Source: Sneathiella sp. (GTDB lineage: Bacteria; Pseudomonadota; Alphaproteobacteria; Sneathiellales; Sneathiellaceae). From it: a stretch of 64,000 nucleotides of DNA. Where the stretch lies: contig JAEPMY010000003.1 of the NCBI GenBank assembly GCA_017643685.1, positions 1 through 64,000 of the forward strand, in the 5' to 3' direction. Below are positions 19,119 to 28,209 of the stretch, piece after piece; the first letter of the stretch is position 1; every line of letters begins with the position of its first letter. The notes under the pieces are model-generated. The model was not told where the DNA came from. It ran no database searches and worked only from the letters and a program-made list of their open reading frames with translations. The translations under genes and the position numbers were made by a program.

Positions 19119-20461
19119 TGAAAAGCCATCTCTTTTATCAGACAGGGACAAAGCGGCCCACTCTTGCGGAAGCGCGGGGTATCTACATGTGGGATGTGGA
19201 CGGTCGCCGGTATCTGGATGGGTCTTCCGGGGCGATGGTCTGTAATATTGGGCATTCCAATCCCAATGTCCTGGCCGCCATGCGTCGCCAGATGGAGAAA
19301 TCCACATTTGGGTATCGTTTGCATTTTGAAACGGAACCATCTGAGCAACTGGCAGCCAAAGTAGCCGCTTACGCACCTGATGGACTTGAGAAGGTTTTCT
19401 TTGTCTCTGGCGGATCGGAGGCTGTTGAAAGTGCCATTAAAATTGCTCGTCAATATGCCTATGTGACGGGACAGGAAAGCCGCTGGAAAGTCATTAGCCG
19501 CCTGCCGAGCTATCACGGTTGTACGCTTGGCGCGCTTGCGCTCACAGGTTATGCGCCGCTATCGGCGCCCTTTGCGCCGATGTTTCAGGATATGCCGAAA
19601 ATTCCAGCGCCAACGGCCTATCTGGATGGGCTGGATATGAACGATCCGGCAACGGGTCTTCATTATGCGAACATGCTGGAACAGAAAATTATTGAAGAGG
19701 GACCGGAGAGTGTTCTGGCCTTTATCGTTGAGCCGGTCGGCGGTGCGTCTACCGGTGCGCTGGTTCCGCCAAAAGGGTATATGGAACGGATCCGCGAAAT
19801 CTGTGACCAGTATGGCATATTGCTGATTTATGATGAGGTCATGACCGGAGGCGGTAGAACCGGGAAGTTTTTCGCCGTTGATCACTGGCCCGCCCGCCCG
19901 GATATTATCACCTTCTCGAAAGGGTTTGCAGCTGGATATTCCCCTCTTGGGGCCATGATTGTGGATAACCCAATTGTGGATGCTGTGATCGAAAGTGGTG
20001 GTTTTCTGCATGGGTTCACTTATGCGGGCAATCCGCTTGCCTGTTCTGCGGGTGTTGCTGTTCTGGAAGAGATTGAAAGCCAGGGTATGGTGGCAAATGC
20101 GGCCACTATGGGGACACATTTAAAGGCGGAACTAACCGGCTTGATGGCGCGATATCCGTTTATTGGCGATGTGCGCGGTGAAGGGCTCTTGATCGCTTTT
20201 GAATTGGTGCAGGACCGGGAGAGTATGACGCCGCTGCCCAAAGAGATGAATGCCTATCTGAAGTTAGTGGATATGGCTTATGCCAACGGCTTGATCATTT
20301 ATTCCCGCCGTACCCGAAATGGGTTGGAGGGGGATCATTTCCTCGTCTGCCCGCCCATGATCATCACCCGCGATCAAATCGGTGAGATTATGGACATGCT
20401 GGTTAAATCCCTGGATCAGTTTGCGGCAGAGAACAACCTGCCGGTTGATAAAAACAAATAA
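19118..20461 (+). CDS. Class III PLP-dependent aminotransferase
   Basis: GGSEAVESAIKIARQY, PVGGASTGALVPPKGYM, LIYDEVMTGGGRTGKFF, TFSKGFAAGYSPLGAMI (PLP lysine), GEGLLIAFEL. Confidence 0.92.
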   Translation: MKSHLFYQTGTKRPTLAEARGIYMWDVDGRRYLDGSSGAMVCNIGHSNPNVLAAMRRQMEKSTFGYRLHFETEPSEQLAAKVAAYAPDGLEKVFFVSGGSEAVESAIKIARQYAYVTGQESRWKVISRLPSYHGCTLGALALTGYAPLSAPFAPMFQDMPKIPAPTAYLDGLDMNDPATGLHYANMLEQKIIEEGPESVLAFIVEPVGGASTGALVPPKGYMERIREICDQYGILLIYDEVMTGGGRTGKFFAVDHWPARPDIITFSKGFAAGYSPLGAMIVDNPIVDAVIESGGFLHGFTYAGNPLACSAGVAVLEEIESQGMVANAATMGTHLKAELTGLMARYPFIGDVRGEGLLIAFELVQDRESMTPLPKEMNAYLKLVDMAYANGLIIYSRRTRNGLEGDHFLVCPPMIITRDQIGEIMDMLVKSLDQFAAENNLPVDKNK

Positions 20462-20472
20462 CGAGACGCCCC

Positions 20473-21399
20473 ATGAGTAAAATTATCATCACCTGTGCTG
20501 TCACAGGCTCTATTCACACGCCTTCTATGTCTGATCATCTGCCGGTAACGGGAGAGGAAATCGCCACCCACTCCATTGAAGCGGCGGAGGCTGGGGCGGC
20601 CATTATTCACCTTCATGCGCGAGATCCGAAAAGCGGTAGGCCTTCCTCATTAGCCGAAGATTTCATGGCATTTCTGCCAACCATTAACGCCAAATCTGAG
20701 GCTGTTATCAATATTTCAACAGGTGGCAGCGCCTTGATGCCGCTGGAGGAGCGTCTTGCGGCCCCCTTTATTGTGGAGCCCGAAATGTGTTCCCTCAATA
20801 TGGGAACCATGAATTTCGCGCTATATCCGCTGGCCGAACGGATTACCGACTGGAAACATAATTGGGAAAAGCCGTTTCTTGATAATTCCGATGATCTGGT
20901 GTTCAAAAATACACCTCGGGATATCGCCTATGTTCTGGATCAAATGGGACAGCAGCGCGGCGCGCGGTTTGAATTTGAATGCTATGATGTTGGGCATCTT
21001 TACATGCTGCGTCATTTCGTTGATCGCAGATTGGTTCAGAAACCGTTGTTTATTCAGTTTGTTTTCGGTGTTCTGGGGGGCATTGGTGCGGACCCTGAGA
21101 ATTTGATCCATATGAAGCGGATCGCGGACAAGCTGTTTGGGGATGATTTTGAATTTTCCGTTCTGGCAGCAGGCCGCCATCAAATTCCGCTGGCGACAAT
21201 GGCTGCGACAATGGGCGGCCATGTGCGCGTTGGTCTTGAAGATAATCTTTATATCGACCGGGGGCAGCTGGCCAAGTCCAATGCCGAGCAGGTCGCCAAA
21301 ATCCGAAAAATTGTTGAAGAGCTTGGCCGCACCGTTGCAACCCCGGCCGAAGCCCGTGAAATGTTGTCCCTAAAAGGGGCTGAAAACACAAAATTCTGA
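20473..21399 (+). CDS. BKACE (DUF849) family beta-keto acid cleavage enzyme
   Basis: IIITCAVTGSIHTPSMSDHLPVTGEEIATHSIEAAEAGAAIIHLHARDPKSGRPS; GGHVRVGLEDNLYIDRGQLAKSNAEQV. Confidence 0.93.
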   Translation: MSKIIITCAVTGSIHTPSMSDHLPVTGEEIATHSIEAAEAGAAIIHLHARDPKSGRPSSLAEDFMAFLPTINAKSEAVINISTGGSALMPLEERLAAPFIVEPEMCSLNMGTMNFALYPLAERITDWKHNWEKPFLDNSDDLVFKNTPRDIAYVLDQMGQQRGARFEFECYDVGHLYMLRHFVDRRLVQKPLFIQFVFGVLGGIGADPENLIHMKRIADKLFGDDFEFSVLAAGRHQIPLATMAATMGGHVRVGLEDNLYIDRGQLAKSNAEQVAKIRKIVEELGRTVATPAEAREMLSLKGAENTKF

Positions 21400-21457
21400 G
21401 CAGTTGAGCCTAATTTAAACGCTGGCTTTGTCCGGCGTGAAACGCTTGAGGACTATC

Positions 21458-22480
21458 ATGAAAGCAGTATTTGACGCGCGGCAATGGAAACATGATCCGC
21501 AAAATTTTATGGCCAATGGCCGCTCCCTTCGAAATCCGGAGCAACCAGAGCGGATCCGTATCCTAACCGAAGGAGCGACCCGTGCTGGCGCTGAGTTTAT
21601 CGAACCTGAGGATCACGGTGCCGGTCCAATCGGCGCTGTTCATAGTCCTGAATATCTCACATTTCTTGAGACTATTCATACCCGCTGGAAACGGATTGAA
21701 GGCTCCTCCGATGAGGTAATCCCAAACATTCATCCCGATAATCGGGGCGCAAATTACCCAAAATCGGCTGTGGGTCAGGCCGGGTATCATCAGGCGGATA
21801 CAGCCTGTCCAATTGCTGAAGGAACTTGGGAGGCGGCTTATTGGTCTGCGCAAACAGCCCTGACTGCGGCGGATCTGGTTCTGGGCGGTGAAAAGTCGGC
21901 TTATGCCCTTTGTCGTCCGCCAGGACATCACGCCTTCGCGGATCTGGCAGGGGGGTTTTGTTTTTTGAATAATTCTGCGATTGCGGCGGAATATTTCCGG
22001 AAACAGGGGCTGCGTCCTGCCATTTTGGATGTCGATGTGCATCATGGTAATGGCACGCAGGGGATTTTTTATAATCGAAATGATGTTTTGACTGTTTCGC
22101 TTCATGCAGATCCAGATCGGTTCTACCCATTTTTCTGGGGGGGGCGTCAGGAGCGCGGTAAAGGATTGGGGGAGGGGTATAACCTCAATATTCCTTTGCC
22201 GCGCGGAACAGGTGACGATGACTATTTGAAAGCATTGGAGCCAGCACTTGCCCGGATTGACGCCTTTGGGGCAGATGTGGTGGTTATTGCGCTGGGTCTC
22301 GATAGCCATGAGAATGATCCATTGCAAGGTCTATCAATCACAACGCCCGGTTTTGCCCGCCTTGGAGCTGCAATCGCAACATTGAACCGTCCAACATTGC
22401 TGGTTCAGGAGGGGGGATATCTCTCCGAAGATTTAGGCCACAACATTGAAAACTTCCTGAAAGGTTTTGAAGGCGGATGA
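21458..22480 (+). CDS. Histone deacetylase / acetylpolyamine amidohydrolase family
   Basis: CRPPGHHAFADLAGGFCFLNNSAIAAEYFRKQGLRPAILDVDVHHGNGTQGIFY, LGLDSHENDPL, LVQEGGYL. Confidence 0.92.
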   Translation: MKAVFDARQWKHDPQNFMANGRSLRNPEQPERIRILTEGATRAGAEFIEPEDHGAGPIGAVHSPEYLTFLETIHTRWKRIEGSSDEVIPNIHPDNRGANYPKSAVGQAGYHQADTACPIAEGTWEAAYWSAQTALTAADLVLGGEKSAYALCRPPGHHAFADLAGGFCFLNNSAIAAEYFRKQGLRPAILDVDVHHGNGTQGIFYNRNDVLTVSLHADPDRFYPFFWGGRQERGKGLGEGYNLNIPLPRGTGDDDYLKALEPALARIDAFGADVVVIALGLDSHENDPLQGLSITTPGFARLGAAIATLNRPTLLVQEGGYLSEDLGHNIENFLKGFEGG

Positions 22481-23580
22481 CAAAAGTTGCGGATGTGATC
22501 GTTATTGGTGGGGGTATGGCAGGGATCAGCGCCGCCGCCCAAATTTCCAAAGACGCAAGCGTTATCGTTCTGGAAGCGGAACAATCTATTGGATATCACG
22601 CCTCGGGACGGACCGCGGCGATTTTCATCCGCAATTATGGCAACGAAACTCTAAGGGCACTGAATGCCTTATCAGAGCCGTTTTTTAAAGAACCAGAAGG
22701 TGTCTCTGAAAGCTCACTTCTAACCCCACGGGGGCAGTTGATGTTCGCCCATGAAGACCATCTGGATGACCTGAACAACTACCTTGAGGGCGCTGCAGGG
22801 ATGGAGGTTCTATCCCCAAGTGAAGCTGGTGAATTGGTTCCCGTTCTCAAAACTGATTTAATTGTGAAGGCGGCGTATGAAAAACGGGCGCAAGACATCG
22901 ATGTCGATCGGATGTTGCAGGGATATCAGCGGTTGTTGAAATCCCGTGGCGGTCAAGTTGTGTTAAGCGGGCAGGTGAGCGGGATGTCCTATGACACGGG
23001 TGCTTGGACGCTTAAAACTGCAACAGACACCTATCAGGCGCCAATTGCGGTGAACGCAGCCGGGGCGTGGGTGGATGACATCGCTCGCCTTGCCGATGTT
23101 CAGCCCGTGGGGGCTCGTCCGCTGCGCCGCTCTGCCGCAATATTGCCGCGCCCGGACATAGATGGGTTTGATAAGTGGCCTCTTTTTGTGAGTGCCTCAG
23201 AGAGTTTTTACGCCAAACCAGAAGCCGGCACCTTGATGGTCTCCCCGGCTGATGAAGATCCGGTGGAACCTCATGACGCATGGGCTGATGATATGATTCT
23301 GGCCGAAGGTTTACATCGCTTTGAAGAGGCGACAACCATTGAGGTGACCCGTCTTGAGCATAGCTGGGCAGGCCTTCGGACATTTGTCGCGGATAGAACC
23401 CCTGTTGTCGGCTTCGCCCCGGATGCAGAAGGATTTTTCTGGCTTGCGGGTCAAGGTGGTTATGGCATCCAAACCGCACCGGCTCTCTCAAGCCTCACAG
23501 CGGATCTGATCACACATCAGAATATGGATAAATATAAAACTATTATGCCGGCACTGTCTCCGAAGCGGCTCATATCCTGA
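22477..23580 (+). CDS. FAD-dependent oxidoreductase, DauA (D-arginine dehydrogenase)-like
   Basis: VIVIGGGMAGISAAAQIS, GYHASGRTAAIFIRNYGNETLRALNALS, ESFYAKPEAGTLMVSPADEDPVEPHD, HSWAGLRTFVADRTPVVGF, FFWLAGQGGYGIQT; collinear with DauA as I remember it. Confidence 0.8.
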   Translation: MTKVADVIVIGGGMAGISAAAQISKDASVIVLEAEQSIGYHASGRTAAIFIRNYGNETLRALNALSEPFFKEPEGVSESSLLTPRGQLMFAHEDHLDDLNNYLEGAAGMEVLSPSEAGELVPVLKTDLIVKAAYEKRAQDIDVDRMLQGYQRLLKSRGGQVVLSGQVSGMSYDTGAWTLKTATDTYQAPIAVNAAGAWVDDIARLADVQPVGARPLRRSAAILPRPDIDGFDKWPLFVSASESFYAKPEAGTLMVSPADEDPVEPHDAWADDMILAEGLHRFEEATTIEVTRLEHSWAGLRTFVADRTPVVGFAPDAEGFFWLAGQGGYGIQTAPALSSLTADLITHQNMDKYKTIMPALSPKRLIS

Positions 23581-23638
23581 GCAATTCTCTTACCTCCCCC
23601 ATTAGGCATATAAAATTTCAAAATAATGATTTTTTGTT

Positions 23639-23671
23639 TTGTCATAAAAGTGTAATCTAATTGTCATAAAT
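23639..23671 (+). promoter_or_regulatory. Pho-box-like array (PhoB site), three direct repeats with 11-bp period
   Basis: TTGTCAT-AAAA-GTGTAAT-CTAA-TTGTCAT-AAAT; units start at 23639, 23650 and 23661; about 50 bp upstream of the phnD-like start. Confidence 0.75.
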
Positions 23672-23720
23672 CGAAAAAAATTGTTCATTTCGAGCCAATC
23701 GGAATGTGGGAGGACAAACA

Positions 23721-24695
23721 ATGCTACGTAAAATTATGATGGGCGCTGCTGGTGCCCTGATCGCGACGACGTTTATGAGTGGTTCTGCTGCTGCAGCGGA
23801 CTGTTCGCGCGGTACACTGGATACGCGGTTCTGCGATGAAGATGGTGATTTGCTTGCAGATACCCCAAAAGATCCAGCTGAGCAAATCGATCCAGAAACT
23901 CTGGTTTTTGCCTACACACCTGTTGAAGATCCTGCCGTTTATAAAGAGGCTTGGAGTGATTTTCTGGATCACATGGAAAAAGTAACTAGTAAAAAAGTGA
24001 TCTTCTTCCCGGTCCAGAGTAATGCCGCCCAGATCGAGGCGATGCGTTCTGGCCGTTTGCATATTGCGGGCTTTAATACTGGTTCCAACCCATTGGCTGT
24101 AAACTGTGCGGGCTTTAATCCATTTACTATTATGGCCTCTAAGGACGGCAACTTTGGTTACGAAATGGAAATCATCACCTATCCGGGCAGCGGTATTGAA
24201 AAAGTTGAAGATATTAAAGGGCAACAACTTGCCTTTACGTCTCCAACATCCAACTCCGGTTTTAAGGCACCTTCTGCGATCCTGAAGGCTGACTTTAACA
24301 TGGTGGCTGAAACAGACTTTGAGCCAGCCTTCTCTGGTAAGCATGACAACTCCATCTTGGGTGTCGCCAACAAAGATTATAAAGCAGCTTCTATCGCGAA
24401 CTCCGTCATGCACCGGATGCTGAAGCGTGGTGTGATCACTGAGGATCAGGTGAAATCCATCTATAAATCCCAGACATTCCCGACAACTGGTTTTGGTGTT
24501 GTTTACAACCTCAAGCCTGAACTGAAAGCTAAGATCGAAGAAGCTTTCTTCAGCTTTGAGTGGGAAGGCACTTCCCTGCAGCGGGAGTTTGAGAAATCCA
24601 ACGAAGGTCAGTTCCTGAAAATGACTTACAAGGAATTTTGGGATGTGATCCGTAAAATCGATACTGCAAATGGTGTGAAATACACCTGTAAGTAA
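23721..24695 (+). CDS. phnD: Phosphate/phosphonate ABC transporter substrate-binding protein (PhnD-like)
   Basis: Signal peptide; ETLVFAYTPVEDPAVYKEAWSDFLDHMEKVTSKKVIFFPVQSNAAQIEAMRSGRLHIAGFNTGSNPLAVN; SPTSNSGFKAPSAIL. Confidence 0.88.
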   Translation: MLRKIMMGAAGALIATTFMSGSAAAADCSRGTLDTRFCDEDGDLLADTPKDPAEQIDPETLVFAYTPVEDPAVYKEAWSDFLDHMEKVTSKKVIFFPVQSNAAQIEAMRSGRLHIAGFNTGSNPLAVNCAGFNPFTIMASKDGNFGYEMEIITYPGSGIEKVEDIKGQQLAFTSPTSNSGFKAPSAILKADFNMVAETDFEPAFSGKHDNSILGVANKDYKAASIANSVMHRMLKRGVITEDQVKSIYKSQTFPTTGFGVVYNLKPELKAKIEEAFFSFEWEGTSLQREFEKSNEGQFLKMTYKEFWDVIRKIDTANGVKYTCK

Positions 24696-24710
24696 GAGTG
24701 TCACACATGG

Positions 24711-24740
24711 CCGCAGGGAAACCTACCCTGCGGCTTTTTT
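24711..24740 (+). terminator. Intrinsic terminator-like hairpin between phnD and phnC
   Basis: CCGCAGGG-AAACCTA-CCCTGCGG followed by CTTTTTTG. Confidence 0.8.
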
Positions 24741-24770
24741 GTATTTTTTTGCCCGCTGCGTAGGTTCCAT

Positions 24771-25568
24771 ATGCTCAAAATTGATAAACTGACGAAGAGA
24801 TACCCAACAGGGGATCTTGCTTTGAACGCTGTCGAACTCGAAATTCCGAAAGGCCAGGTTGTGGCCCTTATTGGCCCATCTGGTGCGGGTAAAAGTACCT
24901 TGATCCGGTGCATTAATCGGCTGGTTCAACCGACCAGTGGTCAGGCGATCCTGAACGGAGTGAATATAACCGCTCTGGGATCGGGGGCGCTGCGTTCTGC
25001 CCGTCGGAAAATGGGTATGATTTTTCAGGAATATGCGCTGGTTGAGCGGTTGACCGTCATGGAAAATGTACTGTCGGGCCGCCTGGGCTATGTCGGTTTC
25101 TGGCGCAGTTTTCTTCGCAAATATTCACAAGAAGATATCGATGAAGCCTTTCGTCTCTTGGATCGCGTTGGCCTTTTGGCAATGGCGGACAAACGGGCGG
25201 ATGAGCTCTCTGGTGGTCAGCGGCAACGGGTAGGTATTGCCCGCGCCTTGATCCAGAACCCCGACCTTCTTCTGGTAGATGAACCCACAGCATCTCTTGA
25301 TCCAAAAACATCCCGCCAGATCATGCGCTTGATCTGTGAGCTCTGTGCGGAGCGGGAGCTGGCTGCGATTATCAACATTCATGATGTGGCACTTGCCAAA
25401 ATGTTCGTGCAGCGGGTGATTGGCCTGAAGCTTGGGGAATTGCAATTTGATGGTTCTCCTGACCAGCTGACACCAGAGGTTCTGACCCGTATTTATGGAG
25501 AGGAAGACTGGGAAGCCACCATTGAAAAGGTGGATGATGAGGAAGCCGAGGACGAGGCCGTTCTATGA
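24771..25568 (+). CDS. phnC: Phosphonate-type ABC transporter ATP-binding protein (PhnC-like)
   Basis: [58 protein letters not shown]. Confidence 0.92.
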   Translation: MLKIDKLTKRYPTGDLALNAVELEIPKGQVVALIGPSGAGKSTLIRCINRLVQPTSGQAILNGVNITALGSGALRSARRKMGMIFQEYALVERLTVMENVLSGRLGYVGFWRSFLRKYSQEDIDEAFRLLDRVGLLAMADKRADELSGGQRQRVGIARALIQNPDLLLVDEPTASLDPKTSRQIMRLICELCAERELAAIINIHDVALAKMFVQRVIGLKLGELQFDGSPDQLTPEVLTRIYGEEDWEATIEKVDDEEAEDEAVL

Positions 25569-26380
25569 GTGATGTGACCCTCGATATGCGGCTGGGGAAA
25601 CCCTGGAAAAAGCCGCATTTTATCAAAAACCCAGTAACACGCTGGGGGCTGATAATTGGTGCCTTGGTTTATATCTCATTTGCGACGGGCTCGCTTGAGG
25701 TGAACTGGTCGCGCGTAAGCGAAGGCTTGGTGAGGGGTTGGAATTTCATTGCAGCCTTCGCCACCCCTGATTTTGTCTCAAGAGGGACTGACATTAGGGA
25801 TGGGTTGATCGAAAGCGTGATCATGACCATTACGTCCACGATTGTTGGTATCGCCATTTCTATTCCAATCGGTCTCGGGGCTGCGCGAAATATTGCCCCG
25901 TTGCCGGTATATCTGGTTTGCCGCGGAATTATCGCTCTTTCTCGTGCGCTGAATGAAATTATTGTGGCCATTTTGATGGTGGCGATTTTTGGATTTGGTC
26001 CGCTGGCTGGCTTTATTACCTTGAGCTTTGCAACCATTGGCTTCCTTGCGAAATTGATGGCTGAAGATATCGAAGATATGTCCCGTGTGCAGGCAGAGGC
26101 CATTAAATCTACAGGCGCCACATGGACGCAGTGGATCAATTACGGTGTGCAGCCTCAGGTGATGCCGCGGCTTGTCGGGCTTTCAATGTATCGCTTGGAT
26201 ATTAACTTTCGCGAATCTGCGGTGCTCGGGCTCGTGGGTGCCGGTGGCATCGGGGCGACGCTGAATACGGCGTTTGACCGGTATGAATTTGATACAGCCG
26301 CCGCCATTCTGTTGATCATTATCGCAACAGTGATGGTTCTTGAATATCTCTCCGGCGTCATCAGAAAGAAGGTGCAGTAA
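25565..26380 (+). CDS. phnE: Phosphonate-type ABC transporter permease (PhnE-like, first copy)
   Basis: [69 protein letters not shown]. Confidence 0.9.
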   Translation: MSDVTLDMRLGKPWKKPHFIKNPVTRWGLIIGALVYISFATGSLEVNWSRVSEGLVRGWNFIAAFATPDFVSRGTDIRDGLIESVIMTITSTIVGIAISIPIGLGAARNIAPLPVYLVCRGIIALSRALNEIIVAILMVAIFGFGPLAGFITLSFATIGFLAKLMAEDIEDMSRVQAEAIKSTGATWTQWINYGVQPQVMPRLVGLSMYRLDINFRESAVLGLVGAGGIGATLNTAFDRYEFDTAAAILLIIIATVMVLEYLSGVIRKKVQ

Positions 26381-27198
26381 TGCCTGTATCTGAAAATTCC
26401 AAAGGCCAGAAAGTCTGGCAATTGCATACCCGAAATGAGTCGTTGATCCGTTGGTTTGCTTATTTGCTGACGGTTGCGGCTTTTATGTGGTGCTGGGCAA
26501 AGATATCGGAATCCACTACTTGGTATTTTGTTTGGGATGCCCCGCGCATCGCGGCGGATATCGGTGGCCGTGCGTTGCCGCCAAAATGGGAATATATCAA
26601 TGAACTGTGGGTTCCCATCTGGGATACGTTGAATATTGCAACATTGGGAACCATTTTGGCACTGATGATGGCGGTTCCGGTCGCGTTTCTGGCTGCAAGT
26701 AACACAACGCCTAGTAAAGTGTTTGTAAGGCCTGTAGCGCTGATGATTATCGTCTCTACGCGTTCGATCAACTCGTTGATCTGGGCATTGCTTCTGGTGT
26801 CGATTATTGGACCGGGTGTGGTTGCTGGGTTGCTGGCGATCTCCATTCGCTCCATCGGGTTCTGTGCCAAGCTGCTTTATGAAGCCATCGAAGAAATCGA
26901 CCAAAAACAGATTGAGGCAATCACGGCAACGGGGGCCTCTCGGTGGCAGGTGATGCTATATGGCATTGTCCCGCAGATTTTACCTGCTTTTGCCGGTATT
27001 TCTGTTTTCAGATGGGATATCAATATTCGCGAATCCACTGTTCTGGGCCTTGTGGGCGCGGGTGGTATTGGTCTACAACTGCAGTCATCTCTTAATGTCC
27101 TTGCCTGGCCGCAGGTCGCCTTGATCCTGGTTGTGATTTTGGTCGCTGTTGTGGTGGGTGAATGGGTTTCTGCAAAGGTGCGCGGTGCCATCATCTGA
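26380..27198 (+). CDS. phnE: Phosphonate-type ABC transporter permease (PhnE-like, second copy)
   Basis: [70 protein letters not shown]. Confidence 0.9.
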   Translation: MPVSENSKGQKVWQLHTRNESLIRWFAYLLTVAAFMWCWAKISESTTWYFVWDAPRIAADIGGRALPPKWEYINELWVPIWDTLNIATLGTILALMMAVPVAFLAASNTTPSKVFVRPVALMIIVSTRSINSLIWALLLVSIIGPGVVAGLLAISIRSIGFCAKLLYEAIEEIDQKQIEAITATGASRWQVMLYGIVPQILPAFAGISVFRWDINIRESTVLGLVGAGGIGLQLQSSLNVLAWPQVALILVVILVAVVVGEWVSAKVRGAII

Positions 27199-28123
27199 TT
27201 TGTTTCTGGACCCGCTTCCGTTTTTGGACGGGGAGCGGGCCTTCCTTCTTTATGAGGCGGTTAAACATCGTCTTCCTCATGCCTCTCATCCTGCCAAGGC
27301 AGATCGCTACTCCGGGCTTCTCGACGTGGCGGACCAAGTGGACGTGTTCGTTTTTGATGCTTTTGGTGTTTTGAATGTGGGCACCGACCCGATCCCGGGG
27401 GCAAATACTTGCGTTGCAGCGCTTAGGGATTTGGGAAAGAAGCTGTTTGTTCTTACCAACGCTGCCAGTTTCAATCGGGAACAGACGTTTGATAAATTCA
27501 ATGGTCTCGGTTTTGATTTCGCGCATGAAGAGTTGATTACCAGCCGCCATGCGGCGGAGATTAATCTGGCAGAGTTTGGTGGCAATCATCATTGGGGCGT
27601 TGCGGCAACATCCGATTTTTCGCCTAATGACTTGACCGTTTCCTCAGTCTCTCTTGGGGATAAAAAGTCTGATTATGATGAGGTAACGGCATTCCTGTTT
27701 CTATCGGCGCAAAATTGGAACGCGGACCGTCAATTGATGCTGGAGCAATCTTTGAAGGAGAAGCCACGTCCTGTGGTGGTGGCAAACCCGGATATTGTCG
27801 CCCCTCGCGGTACCGAATTTTCAATCGAGCCGGGGTATTTCGGCCACCGCCTTGAGCAGATGCATGATGTTCCGGTAAATTTCCACGGGAAGCCTTTTCC
27901 GTCTGTTTATGACGTTGTGGAACAGCGCCTTGAAGGGCAGGGGATTGATCCCGCCCGGATTTGTATGGTTGGTGATACGTTGCATACTGATGTTCGCGGT
28001 GGTGCGGCCCGCGGTTGGAAAACGGCATTGGTGACGGATCACGGCCTGTTCAAGGGACTAGACCCTGATCATTATATTAATATCAGCGGTATTCGCCCTG
28101 ATTGGATGGTTCCGGCCATTTAA
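27185..28123 (+). CDS. HAD superfamily class IIA hydrolase (putative sugar/organophosphate phosphatase)
   Basis: VFVFDAFGVLNVGTDPIPGANTCVAALRDLGKKLFVLTNAAS; CMVGDTLHTDVRGGAARGWKTALVTDHGLFKG. GTG start at 27185 is a guess; ORF track begins at 27149. Confidence 0.82.
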   Translation: MPSSDLFLDPLPFLDGERAFLLYEAVKHRLPHASHPAKADRYSGLLDVADQVDVFVFDAFGVLNVGTDPIPGANTCVAALRDLGKKLFVLTNAASFNREQTFDKFNGLGFDFAHEELITSRHAAEINLAEFGGNHHWGVAATSDFSPNDLTVSSVSLGDKKSDYDEVTAFLFLSAQNWNADRQLMLEQSLKEKPRPVVVANPDIVAPRGTEFSIEPGYFGHRLEQMHDVPVNFHGKPFPSVYDVVEQRLEGQGIDPARICMVGDTLHTDVRGGAARGWKTALVTDHGLFKGLDPDHYINISGIRPDWMVPAI

Positions 28124-28209
28124 GTTCCTTATAGTTAAACTGAAACCCGGTGTTGGTATTGAAGTAAAGGGTGGTTTTCTGATGTAGTCGCGTAACTGGT
28201 AGTAGGATT

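Noticed and set aside
23724-24704. 326-aa minus-strand ORF opposite phnD
   Set aside because: Antisense to phnD; no domain or RBS support.
23721-28123. Full phosphonate C-P lyase operon
   Set aside because: Only transporter genes and a HAD hydrolase are present; no phnG-M, phnX or phnW homologs nearby.
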